A stretch of 64,000 nt of DNA from Microbacterium sorbitolivorans (GTDB lineage: Bacteria > Actinomycetota > Actinomycetes > Actinomycetales > Microbacteriaceae): NCBI RefSeq assembly GCF_003327285.1, contig NZ_KZ848474.1, positions 434,001-498,000 on the forward strand, written 5' to 3'. This document shows, piece by piece, positions 18,336 to 26,346 of this stretch (positions are counted from its first letter, which is position 1; every line of letters starts with the position of its first letter). The notes under the pieces are model-generated. The model worked only from the letters and a program-made list of their open reading frames with translations, had not been told where the DNA came from and did no database searches. A program made the position numbers and the translations under genes.

Positions 18336-18712
18336 GAAGCGGCAGTTGCCTGGGCCGGCGTGCGCGTGACTGCTAAGTCCGGCGCGAAGTCGCGCACGGT
18401 GAGGTGCGTGGTGGAGCGGCGGTGTGGAGTGTGAATCGCAGCGAGCACTTGGCAACGGTAGTAGCCAAGCCCGACGTGCGCGACCCTTGAGGCCGACGCG
18501 ACGTCTGGCGCGCAGTCGCACACGGTGAGGAATGTGGTGGAGCGACCATGCGGAGCGTAACCGCACCGGGCCCACGGAAACGGCAGTCGCCAAGCACGGC
18601 AAGTGTGACCATCAAGTCCGACGCGAAGTCTGAGGCGAAGTGGCGCATGGTGAGGGGTATGGTGTGAAGCGATCGTGTGGAGCGTAAGCGGGCGCTCTCG
18701 GCGCACGGCAGT
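18336..18712. repeat. Imperfect tandem repeat, about 116-125 bp per unit
   Basis: Three diverged units begin at CGGCAG/CGGTAG near 18340, 18456 and 18581, with the start of a fourth at 18706. Shared landmarks in each unit are GCGAAGTC-like and ACGGTGAGG or ATGGTGAGG blocks and a GTGGAGCG-type block. Divergence suggests an old duplication. No coding potential is evident. Confidence 0.7.
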
Positions 18713-18763
18713 ACTAAGGATCGATGGCAATGTGAGCAGTGGTGGCGCGGTTGTGGGCGAGGA

Positions 18764-18779
18764 TGTTTCACGTGAAACA
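18764..18779. other. parS site (perfect)
   Basis: TGTTTCACGTGAAACA is the exact ParB-binding palindrome. It is the left end of the duplicated module at 18764-18855. Confidence 0.95.
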
Positions 18780-18926
18780 CCGAGCCTGATGGGTCTCCAA
18801 CGCCTATACGATCTGCGCGTTGATGTGTCGCGATGGCCGTGGCGTCGAGCTAGAGATTAGTTGAGCGGAAGGCTCCGCCGAGGCGCGCCCCTCGATGTAG
18901 CGACTACTGGCGCGCCATCGCAACGG

Positions 18927-18960
18927 CAGGTTTGGTGTTTCAGGTGAAGCGCCAAACCTG
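18927..18960. other. Degenerate parS inside a larger inverted repeat
   Basis: TGTTTCAGGTGAAGCG (18936-18951) has three mismatches to parS. It is flanked by the perfect 9-bp arms CAGGTTTGG (18927-18935) and CCAAACCTG (18952-18960), making a 34-bp near-palindrome. ParB binding is uncertain. Confidence 0.55.
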
Positions 18961-19105
18961 GCCGACCTCGAGCGTCTATGTGAGTTGCGCGTCGATAAGC
19001 CGGGATGGCTGCGGCGTGGAGCAAAGAGGCCGTGTGGGGTGGAAGAACACCTGCAGCCCCGCGACGTTTCCGGCCACCGGCACATCATCACATCGAGCCG
19101 AGGGA

Positions 19106-19121
19106 TGTTTCACGTGAAACA
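19106..19121. other. parS site (perfect)
   Basis: TGTTTCACGTGAAACA, the exact ParB-binding palindrome, lies about 40 bp upstream of the VOC gene. The start coordinate may be off by a base. Confidence 0.92.
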
Positions 19122-19163
19122 TCGCCCTCGCCACCACCAGCACACTCTGCAAGACTGAACCAC

Positions 19164-19559
19164 ATGCCGGGTATCCACCACATCGAACTCTGGGTCGCAG
19201 ACCTCGACGAGGCGCTGGCCGAGTGGGGCTGGCTCCTGACCGAGCTCGGATTCGAGCGCACGCAGCGCTGGCCCGAGGGGGAGTCATGGTCGGCCGGCGG
19301 TGCCTACCTCACGCTCACCCTCTCCCCCAACCTCAGTTCGACCGAGCACGATCGCCGGCGACCCGGGCTCAATCACCTCGCGTTCCTCGGCGGAACCGCG
19401 GCACGCGTCGACGAGATTATGAAATCCGCCACCGAGCACGGGTGGAGCCCGCTCTACGTCGACCGCTACCCGCACGCCGGCGGGCCGGACCATTACGCCG
19501 GCTGGCTCGAGAACGCCGCCGGCTTCAAAGCGGAGATCGTCGCCGATCCCGCCCGCTGA
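19164..19559 (+). CDS. VOC (glyoxalase/bleomycin-resistance fold) protein
   Basis: A 131-aa single-domain VOC protein. The N-terminal half begins MPGIHHIELWVADLDEALAE and the second half carries GLNHLAFLGG and a C-terminal AAGFKAEIVA strand. His and Glu residues in these strands fit the metal ligands of the fold. The substrate cannot be predicted. The ATG at 19164 was chosen because the VOC fold begins right there; an upstream in-frame start would include parS DNA. It sits between two parS sites. Confidence 0.85.
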   Translation: MPGIHHIELWVADLDEALAEWGWLLTELGFERTQRWPEGESWSAGGAYLTLTLSPNLSSTEHDRRRPGLNHLAFLGGTAARVDEIMKSATEHGWSPLYVDRYPHAGGPDHYAGWLENAAGFKAEIVADPAR

Positions 19560-19564
19560 CGACG

Positions 19565-19580
19565 ATGTTTCACGTGAAAC
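19565..19580. other. parS site (perfect)
   Basis: TGTTTCACGTGAAACA lies just after the VOC gene stop. Confidence 0.95.
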
Positions 19581-19604
19581 ATCGCCCAATGCGGAGCAGT
19601 GACC

Positions 19605-19620
19605 GTTTCACGTGAAACAT
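19605..19620. other. parS site
   Basis: CGTTTCACGTGAAACA lies 40 bp beyond the previous site and about 85 bp upstream of parA. The short spacing could let ParB bound here influence parAB transcription. Confidence 0.9.
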
Positions 19621-19706
19621 GCGCCGAGATTCTCCGCGATTTCCCGCGGAAAATTGGGGGTAACGGTTAGGCTGGAAGAGTTGACCTGGGAACCGAGAGG
19701 ATGCGC

Positions 19707-20621
19707 GTGAGCCAAAACTCCAGCGGCATCGCCGCCGCCTTCGATGACAGCCCGATCATGCGCCAGCTGCAGGATCTGAGCTCGCGTCGCCGTCAGCTCG
19801 ACGACGTCGAGATCGAGTTCTCGGGCAAGACCCGCGTGCTCACGGTGTCGAACCAGAAGGGCGGCGTCGGCAAGACGACCAGCACCGTCAACATCGCCGC
19901 CGCGATCGCCGCGCTCGGCGGCCGCGTGCTCGTGATCGACCTCGACCCGCAGGGCAACGCCTCGACCGCCCTCGGCGTACCCCACACCGCCGAGGTGACG
20001 AGCATCTACGACGTCCTCATTAACGACGTCGCCATCGCCGATGCCGTGCAGCAGAGCCCCGAGAATGAGCGCCTCTTCTGCGTGCCGAGCACTATTCACC
20101 TCGCCGGCGCCGAGATCGAGCTCGTCTCGCAGGTCGCCCGCGAGAAGCGCCTCGACACCGCGCTCGAGGAATACCTCGAAAGCCTAGACGAGCCGCTCGA
20201 CTTCGTCTTCATCGACTGCCCGCCCTCGCTGGGCCTGCTCACGATTAACGCCTTCAGTGCGGCCCACGAGGTCTTCCTGCCGATCCAGGCCGAGTACTAC
20301 GCCCTCGAGGGTCTGAGCCAGCTCCTGGGCAACGTCAAGATGATCCAGAAGCACCTCAACCCGCGCCTGCGCGTCTCGACGATCCTGCTGACGATGTTCG
20401 ACGCCCGCACGCGCCTGTCGCACCAGGTCGCCGACGAGGTGCGCGAGCACTTCCCTAAGGAAGTTCTGAAGACCGTCATCCCCCGATCTGTGCGCGTCTC
20501 CGAGGCGCCGAGCTTCGGGCAGACCGTCATCTCGTACGATGAATCATCCGCAGGTGCGATCGCATACAAGGAAGCTGCGGTCGAAATCGTAGGGCGCGGT
20601 GCGCCGCGCAGGAAGGGTTAA
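19707..20621 (+). CDS. parA: Chromosome-partitioning ATPase ParA
   Basis: The deviant Walker-A ATPase that moves ParB-parS complexes; 304 aa from the GTG at 19707. The P-loop KGGVGKTT lies at residues 51-58, followed by LDPQGNASTALG, and FIDCPPSLGLLTINA carries the Walker B region. The GTG was preferred because GAGAGG stands 6 bases upstream; an in-frame ATG at 19701 directly abuts that motif. A TAGGCT box at about 19670 may be the -10. It is followed by parB after 5 bases. Confidence 0.95.
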   Translation: MSQNSSGIAAAFDDSPIMRQLQDLSSRRRQLDDVEIEFSGKTRVLTVSNQKGGVGKTTSTVNIAAAIAALGGRVLVIDLDPQGNASTALGVPHTAEVTSIYDVLINDVAIADAVQQSPENERLFCVPSTIHLAGAEIELVSQVAREKRLDTALEEYLESLDEPLDFVFIDCPPSLGLLTINAFSAAHEVFLPIQAEYYALEGLSQLLGNVKMIQKHLNPRLRVSTILLTMFDARTRLSHQVADEVREHFPKEVLKTVIPRSVRVSEAPSFGQTVISYDESSAGAIAYKEAAVEIVGRGAPRRKG

Positions 20622-20626
20622 TTCTG

Positions 20627-21685
20627 ATGGCGAAGCGCACGGGGCTGGGCCGAGGGATCGGCGCGCTCATCCCAACCGGTACGGAATCTAAGGAACGTCC
20701 CGCCGACGTCTTCTTCTCGCGAACCGTTAGCCCGCTTCCCGTTCCGGCGAGCGAAGAGCCCGTCGCGAAGGCCGAGCCGGTGCGCAAGCCGGCCGCGAAG
20801 AAGCCCGCGGCACGGAAGCCCGCCGCCAAGAAGCCCGCCGCCGAACCGGATCCGCAGCTCGCCGAGGTGCCCGGGATCCACCTGATCCAGGTCGACCCGC
20901 ACAAGATCGTTCCGAACCCGCGCCAGCCGCGCACGCTCTTCGATGCCGACGACCTCGCCGAGCTCGTCCACTCGGTGCGCGAGTTCGGCGTGCTGCAGCC
21001 CGTCGTTGTGCGCGACAAGAAGGACGGCACCTACGAGCTCATCATGGGTGAGCGCCGTACCCGCGCATCGCGCGAGGCGGGCCTCGAGGCCATCCCCGCG
21101 ATCGTCCGCGACACCGCCGACGAAGACCTGCTGCGCGACGCGCTGCTCGAAAACATCCACCGCGCGCAGCTGAACCCGCTGGAAGAGGCCTCGGCCTACC
21201 AGCAGCTCATCAACGACTTCGGCATCACGCAAGATCAGCTGGCCGACCGCATCGGCCGCTCGCGCCCGCAGATCTCCAACACGATCCGCCTCCTGCGCCT
21301 TCCCGAGGGCGTCCAGGAGCGCGTTGCGGCCGGTGTCCTCACCGCGGGCCACGCGCGCGCGATTCTCTCGCTCGATGGCGACTCCGAGGCCATGGCGAAG
21401 CTCGCCGACAAGATCGTCAACGAAGAGCTCTCGGTGCGCTCGACCGAGGCCGTCGCGAAGCGCATCCTCGAGACCGGCGCGAAGCCCAAGAAGCAGGCCA
21501 AGCCGAAGCAGGGCGCCCGCCGCGCCTACCTCGACGAGGTCTCCGACAAGCTCGGCGACCGCCTCGACACCAAGGTCAAGATCGATCTGACGGCCCGCCA
21601 GGGCTCGATCAAGATCAGCTTCGCCACGATTCAGGATCTGAACCGCATCCTGAGCGAGCTCGGAGAATCGGGCTACGAGCAGTAA
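20627..21685 (+). CDS. parB: Chromosome-partitioning protein ParB
   Basis: The parS-binding CTP switch protein, 352 aa. An N-terminal KRTGLGRGIGALIP motif contacts ParA. A Lys/Ala/Pro-rich linker covers about residues 45-75. The catalytic core contains NPRQPRTLFD and the GERRTRA motif, followed by the DNA-binding helix-turn-helix around ITQDQLADRIGRSRPQISN and a C-terminal dimer domain. It forms an operon with parA and would act on the sites mapped between 13.8 and 19.6 kb. Confidence 0.97.
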   Translation: MAKRTGLGRGIGALIPTGTESKERPADVFFSRTVSPLPVPASEEPVAKAEPVRKPAAKKPAARKPAAKKPAAEPDPQLAEVPGIHLIQVDPHKIVPNPRQPRTLFDADDLAELVHSVREFGVLQPVVVRDKKDGTYELIMGERRTRASREAGLEAIPAIVRDTADEDLLRDALLENIHRAQLNPLEEASAYQQLINDFGITQDQLADRIGRSRPQISNTIRLLRLPEGVQERVAAGVLTAGHARAILSLDGDSEAMAKLADKIVNEELSVRSTEAVAKRILETGAKPKKQAKPKQGARRAYLDEVSDKLGDRLDTKVKIDLTARQGSIKISFATIQDLNRILSELGESGYEQ

Positions 21686-21704
21686 CAGCGCGTAGCCTGG
21701 AGGG

Positions 21705-22046
21705 GTGACGAACCCCGACCCCCTCCTCCCCCGCCGCGCGAGCGTCGAGGTGTTGCGCGCCGAGGCCGCCGACGAGCTGAAGTCGCTTCAGCTCGAGCGT
21801 CTGCGCGCCGGCGAGGATCCGTGGGACTTCATGGAGGAGCTCCCGACGATCGATGAGCTCGTGGTGTTCACGCTGCGTGCCGAGCACATCGTCGCCGACG
21901 GCGGCCTGCGCCCGACCCACGCGCGCAACCAGCGGATCCTGCGCATGATTGCGGAGCAATATCCCGAGCTCAATCGCGCCGTCATCGGGATGCTGAGTTC
22001 GGAGAACACGCACCGCCGCTGGGATTCGGTCGTTCGCGAGATCTAG
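21705..22046 (+). CDS. Hypothetical protein downstream of parB
   Basis: A 113-aa acidic, helix-rich protein starting MTNPDPLLPRRASVEVLRAEAADELK. I do not recognise a named domain. No signal peptide or membrane segment is visible. The GTG at 21705 stands exactly 6 bases after TAGCCT (21693-21698), so it probably has its own leaderless transcript although it follows parB by only 19 bases. A role in partitioning is only suggested by position. Confidence 0.75.
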   Translation: MTNPDPLLPRRASVEVLRAEAADELKSLQLERLRAGEDPWDFMEELPTIDELVVFTLRAEHIVADGGLRPTHARNQRILRMIAEQYPELNRAVIGMLSSENTHRRWDSVVREI

Positions 22047-22082
22047 CGACCCGACGGTCGCGCTGGCGCGTACCCTCGTAGG

Positions 22083-23375
22083 GTGAGCCAGAACAACGCA
22101 CAAAACGTTCCCATCGACGTGACGGCGCGCGAGAACCTCGCGGCTCAGGGCCTGACCTATCGCGCCGTCGGCGAGGAGGACCTCGCCGACTATCTGCGCG
22201 CGAAACAGCGCGGCTTCCTCGGACCCGAGCCGACGAACGAGGCGATCGACGCCGAGCGAAACCTTCTCGACAGGTGTCGCGCAGTTGCCGTCTATGACGA
22301 GACCGCCGCGCAGCCCTACCCCGTCGCGACCGCGAGGTCGTGGGAGACCTCGATGACGATCCCCGGCGGGCAGACGCCGATGTGGGCGATCACGAGCGTG
22401 ACGGTCGCCGCCACGCATCGTCGACGAGGCATCGCTCGAAACATGCTCGAGGGAGAGCTCCGTGCCGCCCAGGGCGCCGGATACGCTCTCGCGGGCCTCA
22501 CGGTGACGGAGGCCACAATCTACGGCCGCTACGGCTTCGGGCCGGCCGCGTCGGTGCAGAGCTACTCGATCGACACCCGGCGCGCCGGGTGGGGACATAC
22601 GGATCCCGCGGCCCGGATCCTGTTCGTCGACCGCGAGCAGCTCGCGCGCGACCTCGCGGACCTCCACGAGGGCACCCGCGCAGACCGCATCGGCGACACC
22701 GACGTGTGGGAGGGACACTGGTGGGACGCGGCCGGCCTTGAGCCCGACGCCGAGAAGCCGCGCGACATCCGCGGAGCGCGCGCGGTCGACGTCGACGGCA
22801 CCCTCGTCGGGGCGATGGCGTTCTCGATTGGCGACGGGCCGGACCACTCGTCCCACGTGCTGCGCGTCATCCACCTCGTTGCCGCGACCGCCGATGCGCG
22901 TGCAGCGCTCTGGCGCTTCGCGCTGAGCTACGACCTCGTCGGCACCGTCACGGCCGAGTTGCAGCCCCTCGACGAGCCGCTCCCCTGGCTCGTCGCCGAC
23001 CGCCGCGCGATCAGGCGGACGGTGCGCGATCACGGCTGGATCCGGATCCTCGATGTGCCCGAGGCACTCGCGCGGCGGCCGCTTGCGGGGCCGGTCGGGG
23101 TGCGGCTTGAGGTCACGGATCCGCTGGGGCTCGCGGGCGGTGCGTGGACGCTGCTGCAGCTCGGCGGGCAGGGGCTGCAGGTCGCGCCGCTCAGCGACGG
23201 CGAGAGCGCTCAGGTGACGATCGACATCGGCGCGCTATCGGCGGCCTATCTCGGTGATGTGCGGCTCGAGGAACTCGCCGCAGCCGGCCGGGTCACGGGC
23301 GAGAGTGCGAAGATCCGCGAGCTGTCTGAGGCGCTGCGCACGGACCGCGCGGCGCACTTGTCGTTCTGGTATTAG
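22083..23375 (+). CDS. Eis-like GNAT N-acetyltransferase
   Basis: A 430-aa protein with the layout of the Eis family: an N-terminal GNAT domain, a second GNAT-like domain and a C-terminal SCP2-type domain. The acetyl-CoA loop is HRRRGIARNMLEG at about residues 114-126. VTEATIYGRYGFGPA follows, as in Eis. Mycobacterial Eis acetylates aminoglycosides and other amines; the substrate here is unknown. The GTG at 22083 lies 6 bases after TACCCT (22071-22076), a leaderless arrangement. Confidence 0.85.
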   Translation: MSQNNAQNVPIDVTARENLAAQGLTYRAVGEEDLADYLRAKQRGFLGPEPTNEAIDAERNLLDRCRAVAVYDETAAQPYPVATARSWETSMTIPGGQTPMWAITSVTVAATHRRRGIARNMLEGELRAAQGAGYALAGLTVTEATIYGRYGFGPAASVQSYSIDTRRAGWGHTDPAARILFVDREQLARDLADLHEGTRADRIGDTDVWEGHWWDAAGLEPDAEKPRDIRGARAVDVDGTLVGAMAFSIGDGPDHSSHVLRVIHLVAATADARAALWRFALSYDLVGTVTAELQPLDEPLPWLVADRRAIRRTVRDHGWIRILDVPEALARRPLAGPVGVRLEVTDPLGLAGGAWTLLQLGGQGLQVAPLSDGESAQVTIDIGALSAAYLGDVRLEELAAAGRVTGESAKIRELSEALRTDRAAHLSFWY

Positions 23376-23383
23376 CCGCAATG

Positions 23384-23421
23384 CAGAAGTGCCCGCCCCC
23401 TGAGAGGGACGGGCACTTCTG
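23384..23421. terminator. Bidirectional terminator between the Eis-like gene and trxA
   Basis: A perfect 12-bp stem, CAGAAGTGCCCG against CGGGCACTTCTG, with an inner CCCT/AGGG pairing. It lies between convergent genes. There is no strong T run, so the strength is uncertain. Confidence 0.75.
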
Positions 23422-23429
23422 GGAGAGGC

Positions 23430-23753
23430 TTACGCGAGGAACTCGGCGAGGTCCTGCTCGAGGGCCTGCTTCGGCTTCGCGCCGATGATCGTGGTGGCAA
23501 CCTCGCCGCCCGAGAAAACCTTCATCGCCGGGATCGACGTGATCTGGTACTTCATCGCGAGGTCGGGGTTCTCGTCAACGTTGAGCTTGACGATCTTGAT
23601 CTTGTCGGCGTTCTCGGCCTGAATCTGGTCGAGGACGGGCGCGACCATGCGGCACGGACCGCACCATTCGGCCCAGAAGTCGACGAGCACGGGGCCGTCG
23701 GCCTTGAGAACGTCCTCTTCGAACGTGGCGGAGGTAGTGACCTGAGCTGCCAT
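23430..23753 (-). CDS. trxA: Thioredoxin
   Basis: A 107-aa thioredoxin with the redox motif WCGPC in the context FWAEWCGPCRM and the cis-proline segment ITSIPAMKVF. It keeps cytoplasmic protein thiols reduced together with TrxB, whose gene ends 14 bases upstream. An AAGGAG stands before the ATG. Confidence 0.97.
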   Translation of the reverse strand: MAAQVTTSATFEEDVLKADGPVLVDFWAEWCGPCRMVAPVLDQIQAENADKIKIVKLNVDENPDLAMKYQITSIPAMKVFSGGEVATTIIGAKPKQALEQDLAEFLA

Positions 23754-23767
23754 GATGATCTCCTTAT

Positions 23768-24718
23768 TTAGGCTGCTGCGAGGGCCGGCTCGACGTCGTC
23801 GAGGGCCGTGAGGTAGTGCTCGGCGTCGAGGGCCGCGACGGTGCCGCTGGCGGCCGCCGTGATGGCCTGACGGTAGGTCGGGTCGATGACGTCGCCCGCG
23901 GCGAAGACACCGGCAACGGACGTGCGCGAGCTGCGACCCTGGACGGCGATGGTGCCCTCCTCGGTCAGCTCAAGCTTGTCGTGCACGAGGTGCGTGCGCG
24001 GGTCGTTACCGATCGCGATGAACAGGCCGTCGACGGCGAGCTCGGTCTTCTCGCCCGTGACGGTGTCGTTCAGCACGACGCCGGTCAGGCCGCTGGCGCC
24101 CTGAAGCTCGGCGATCTCGCTGTTCCAGTGCACCTCGATCTTCTCGTTGTCGAAGACGCGCTGCTGCATGATCTTCGACGCACGGAACTCGTCGCGGCGG
24201 TGGACCAGGTGAACCTTCGAGGCGAACTTCGTGAGGAAGTTGGCCTCCTCCATCGCCGAGTCGCCGCCACCGACGACGATGATCTCCTTCTCGCGGAAGA
24301 AGAAGCCGTCGCAGGTCGCGCACCACGAGATGCCGTGTCCGGACAGCTCGTCCTCGCGCGCGATACCGAGCTTGCGGTACGCGGATCCGGTCGCGAAGAT
24401 CACGCTGCGCGCCTCGAGCACGTCACCCGAGCTGAGCGTGACCTTCTTGACCTCGCCCGACAGGTCGAGCTCGGTCGCGTCGTCGTAGACGACCTCGGTC
24501 TCGAACTTCTCGGCCTGCTGCTGCATCTTGGCCATGAGGTCGGGGCCCATGACGCCCTCGGGGAAGCCGGGGAAGTTCTCGACCTCGGTCGTATTCATCA
24601 GCTCACCGCCGACCTCGACCTGGCTCGCAATGACCACGGGCTTGAGGCTCGCGCGCGCGGTGTAGATCGCGGCGGTCCATGCAGCCGGGCCTGATCCGAT
24701 GATGATGACGTCTCGCAC
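23768..24718 (-). CDS. trxB: Thioredoxin-disulfide reductase
   Basis: An NADPH-dependent flavoprotein that reduces thioredoxin; 316 aa from the GTG at 24718. The FAD motif is VIIIGSGPAAWTAAIYTARA, the redox pair is CATC (WCATCDGFFF), the NADPH motif is VVGGGDSAMEEA, and the C-terminal FAD segment is VAGVFAAGDVID. AGGGAGG lies 7 bases before this GTG, while a longer upstream frame has no such signal. trxA follows in the same operon. In M. tuberculosis sigM and mviN lie just upstream; here they are absent. Confidence 0.97.
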   Translation of the reverse strand: MRDVIIIGSGPAAWTAAIYTARASLKPVVIASQVEVGGELMNTTEVENFPGFPEGVMGPDLMAKMQQQAEKFETEVVYDDATELDLSGEVKKVTLSSGDVLEARSVIFATGSAYRKLGIAREDELSGHGISWCATCDGFFFREKEIIVVGGGDSAMEEANFLTKFASKVHLVHRRDEFRASKIMQQRVFDNEKIEVHWNSEIAELQGASGLTGVVLNDTVTGEKTELAVDGLFIAIGNDPRTHLVHDKLELTEEGTIAVQGRSSRTSVAGVFAAGDVIDPTYRQAITAAASGTVAALDAEHYLTALDDVEPALAAA

Positions 24719-24953
24719 GTGAAGAGCCTCCCTTGGGCGTGTGTCTGAGTGCTCTAACCCATGGTACGGCGCGGGTATTCCCCGGCCCTGGTTGTTTCGA
24801 CACACGGGGCCTCGGGTAAGCGCTGTCACGATTGCGTAACGAGCCTTGTGGGCACATCGCGAACTGCGCCAATCTCGAGTCAAAGCGGCAAGGAGGCCGC
24901 TTCGGTCTGCGGTCTCGCCCGTGCGATCGAAACTCTTGGAAAGGCACGTTCCC

Positions 24954-26261
24954 ATGAAGAAGACAACGACCAGGATTGCGGCCGTCGTGGGATTGGCGGT
25001 CGTTCCCGCGCTCGCGATGGCGGGCTGCTCGGGTGGCGATGGCGGCAACGGCGGTGGCGGATCCGGTGAGGACAACAAGCTCACGGTGTGGGCCTGGGAT
25101 CCGGCCTTCAACATCTATTCGCTGCAAGAGGCCGAGAAGATCTACCAGCAGGATCACCCCGACTTCGAGCTCGAGATCATCGAGACACCGTGGGAGGACC
25201 TGCAGGCGAAGCTCACGACGATCGCGCAGGCGCAGCAGACCGACGAGCTGCCCGACTTCTTCCTGATGCAGAACAACGCATTCCAGAAGAACCTCATCAA
25301 CTACCCCGACCTCTTCGCCGACTATTCCGGATCCGATATCGACTTCTCGGAGTTTCCGGACAGCGTGACGGCGTTCTCGACCTACGACGGCGTCAACTAC
25401 GGCGTGCCCTTCGACAGCGGAACCGCCATCACGGCGCTGCGTACCGACATCCTCGAGGAGGCCGGCCTCACGATCGATGATTTCACCGACATCACGTGGA
25501 GCGAGTGGATGGCCAACGCCAAGACGGTGCTCGACAAGACCGGCAAGCCGCTCCTCTCCGGCATCGCCGGCGAGGCCGACATCCCGATGATGCTGCTGCA
25601 GTCGGCGGGTGAGAGTCTCTTCGACGCCGACGGCAACCCGACGATCGCCGACAACGACGCCCTGCGCGACGTCGTGAATGTCTACAAGGATCTCGTCGAC
25701 CAGGGCCTCATCACCGAGGTCAACTCGTGGGACGAGTACATCGGCACCCTCGTCAACGAAAACGTCGCCGGCACAATCAACGGCATCTGGATCATCGGTT
25801 CGATCCAGGGCGCCGAGGATCAGTCGGGCAAGTGGGGCATCACGAACCTCCCCCGCCTCGACGACGTCGCGGGCGCGACGAACTACTCTGCAAACGGCGG
25901 ATCCTCGTGGGCGCTGAGCTCGTCCGGTAACTCTGAGCTCGCCGCCGACTTCCTCAGCGCGACCTTCGCCGGATCCACCGAGCTCTACGACACGATCCTT
26001 CCGAAGGCGGGCGCGGTCGCGAACTGGATCCCCGCAGCCGGCAGCGATGTCTACGCCGAGCCGAGCGAGTTCTTCGGCGGCCAGCCGATCTTCCAGCAGG
26101 TCGTCGAGTACGGCGAGCAGGTGCCGAGCAACAACACCGGCGCCTACTACTACGAGGGTCGCGACGCCGTCAGCACGGCGATCACCAACGTGATCGGCGG
26201 CGAAGACGTCGACGCGGCGCTCGAAGAGGCGCAGAAGAACGTCGAGTTCGCGATGGGCTGA
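24954..26261 (+). CDS. ABC sugar importer, lipoprotein solute-binding protein
   Basis: A 435-aa extracytoplasmic substrate-binding protein of the carbohydrate (family 1, UgpB/MalE-like) type. The signal peptide ends with the lipobox AMAGC, followed by a Gly/Ser linker. The mature part starts NKLTVWAWDPAFNIYS, typical of the family. The ATG at 24954 follows GGAAAGG. Two permease genes and a GH42 beta-galactosidase lie downstream, so galactosides or oligosaccharides are the likely ligand (inference). No ATPase gene is present in the cluster. Confidence 0.9.
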   Translation: MKKTTTRIAAVVGLAVVPALAMAGCSGGDGGNGGGGSGEDNKLTVWAWDPAFNIYSLQEAEKIYQQDHPDFELEIIETPWEDLQAKLTTIAQAQQTDELPDFFLMQNNAFQKNLINYPDLFADYSGSDIDFSEFPDSVTAFSTYDGVNYGVPFDSGTAITALRTDILEEAGLTIDDFTDITWSEWMANAKTVLDKTGKPLLSGIAGEADIPMMLLQSAGESLFDADGNPTIADNDALRDVVNVYKDLVDQGLITEVNSWDEYIGTLVNENVAGTINGIWIIGSIQGAEDQSGKWGITNLPRLDDVAGATNYSANGGSSWALSSSGNSELAADFLSATFAGSTELYDTILPKAGAVANWIPAAGSDVYAEPSEFFGGQPIFQQVVEYGEQVPSNNTGAYYYEGRDAVSTAITNVIGGEDVDAALEEAQKNVEFAMG

Positions 26262-26271
26262 CGAACGTGCC

Positions 26272-26307
26272 CGGGGCTGGGCGGATCCGCGGATCCGCCC
26301 AGCCCCG
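26272..26307 (+). terminator. Perfect 36-bp palindrome between binding-protein and permease genes
   Basis: The two 18-bp arms meet without spacer (26272-26289 and 26290-26307) and contain two GGATCC copies. There is no T tract. Such hairpins usually stabilise the upstream mRNA or cause partial termination, giving more binding protein than permease. Confidence 0.75.
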
Positions 26308-26346
26308 CATGTTCTCTTTCCCTCCGAACGAAAGCGAGTGTAGGTC

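Larger units (their letters stand above)
18764..19028. repeat. Diverged direct duplication of a parS-containing module
   Basis: 18764-18855 and 18936-19028 align end to end. Each begins with a parS-like palindrome and shares blocks such as TGCGCGT, GGGATGG or CGATGG, and GGCGTGGAG or GGCGTCGAG, at 172-bp spacing. The first copy keeps a perfect parS and the second a degraded one. Confidence 0.65.
15668..19163. other. 3.5-kb gene-free parS field (putative centromere)
   Basis: No open frame in this stretch resembles a real gene: codon use and composition differ from all neighbours and no family motifs appear. It carries seven parS or parS-like sites, a three-unit decayed tandem repeat (18336-18712) and a duplicated parS module (18764-19028). 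GGATCC, frequent in the genes of this window, is almost absent here (one copy noticed, near 15752). The likely role is loading and spreading of ParB for chromosome segregation. Why so much DNA is kept is unclear. Confidence 0.75.

Noticed and set aside
15668..18750. Many open frames of 100-220 codons in the parS field
   Set aside because: They are low-complexity (Arg/Ser/Pro-rich), overlap on both strands, run through parS sites and match no known family.
24846..24953. Upstream extension of the first solute-binding protein
   Set aside because: It places 36 residues before a clear signal peptide, while the ATG at 24954 has its own GGAAAGG.
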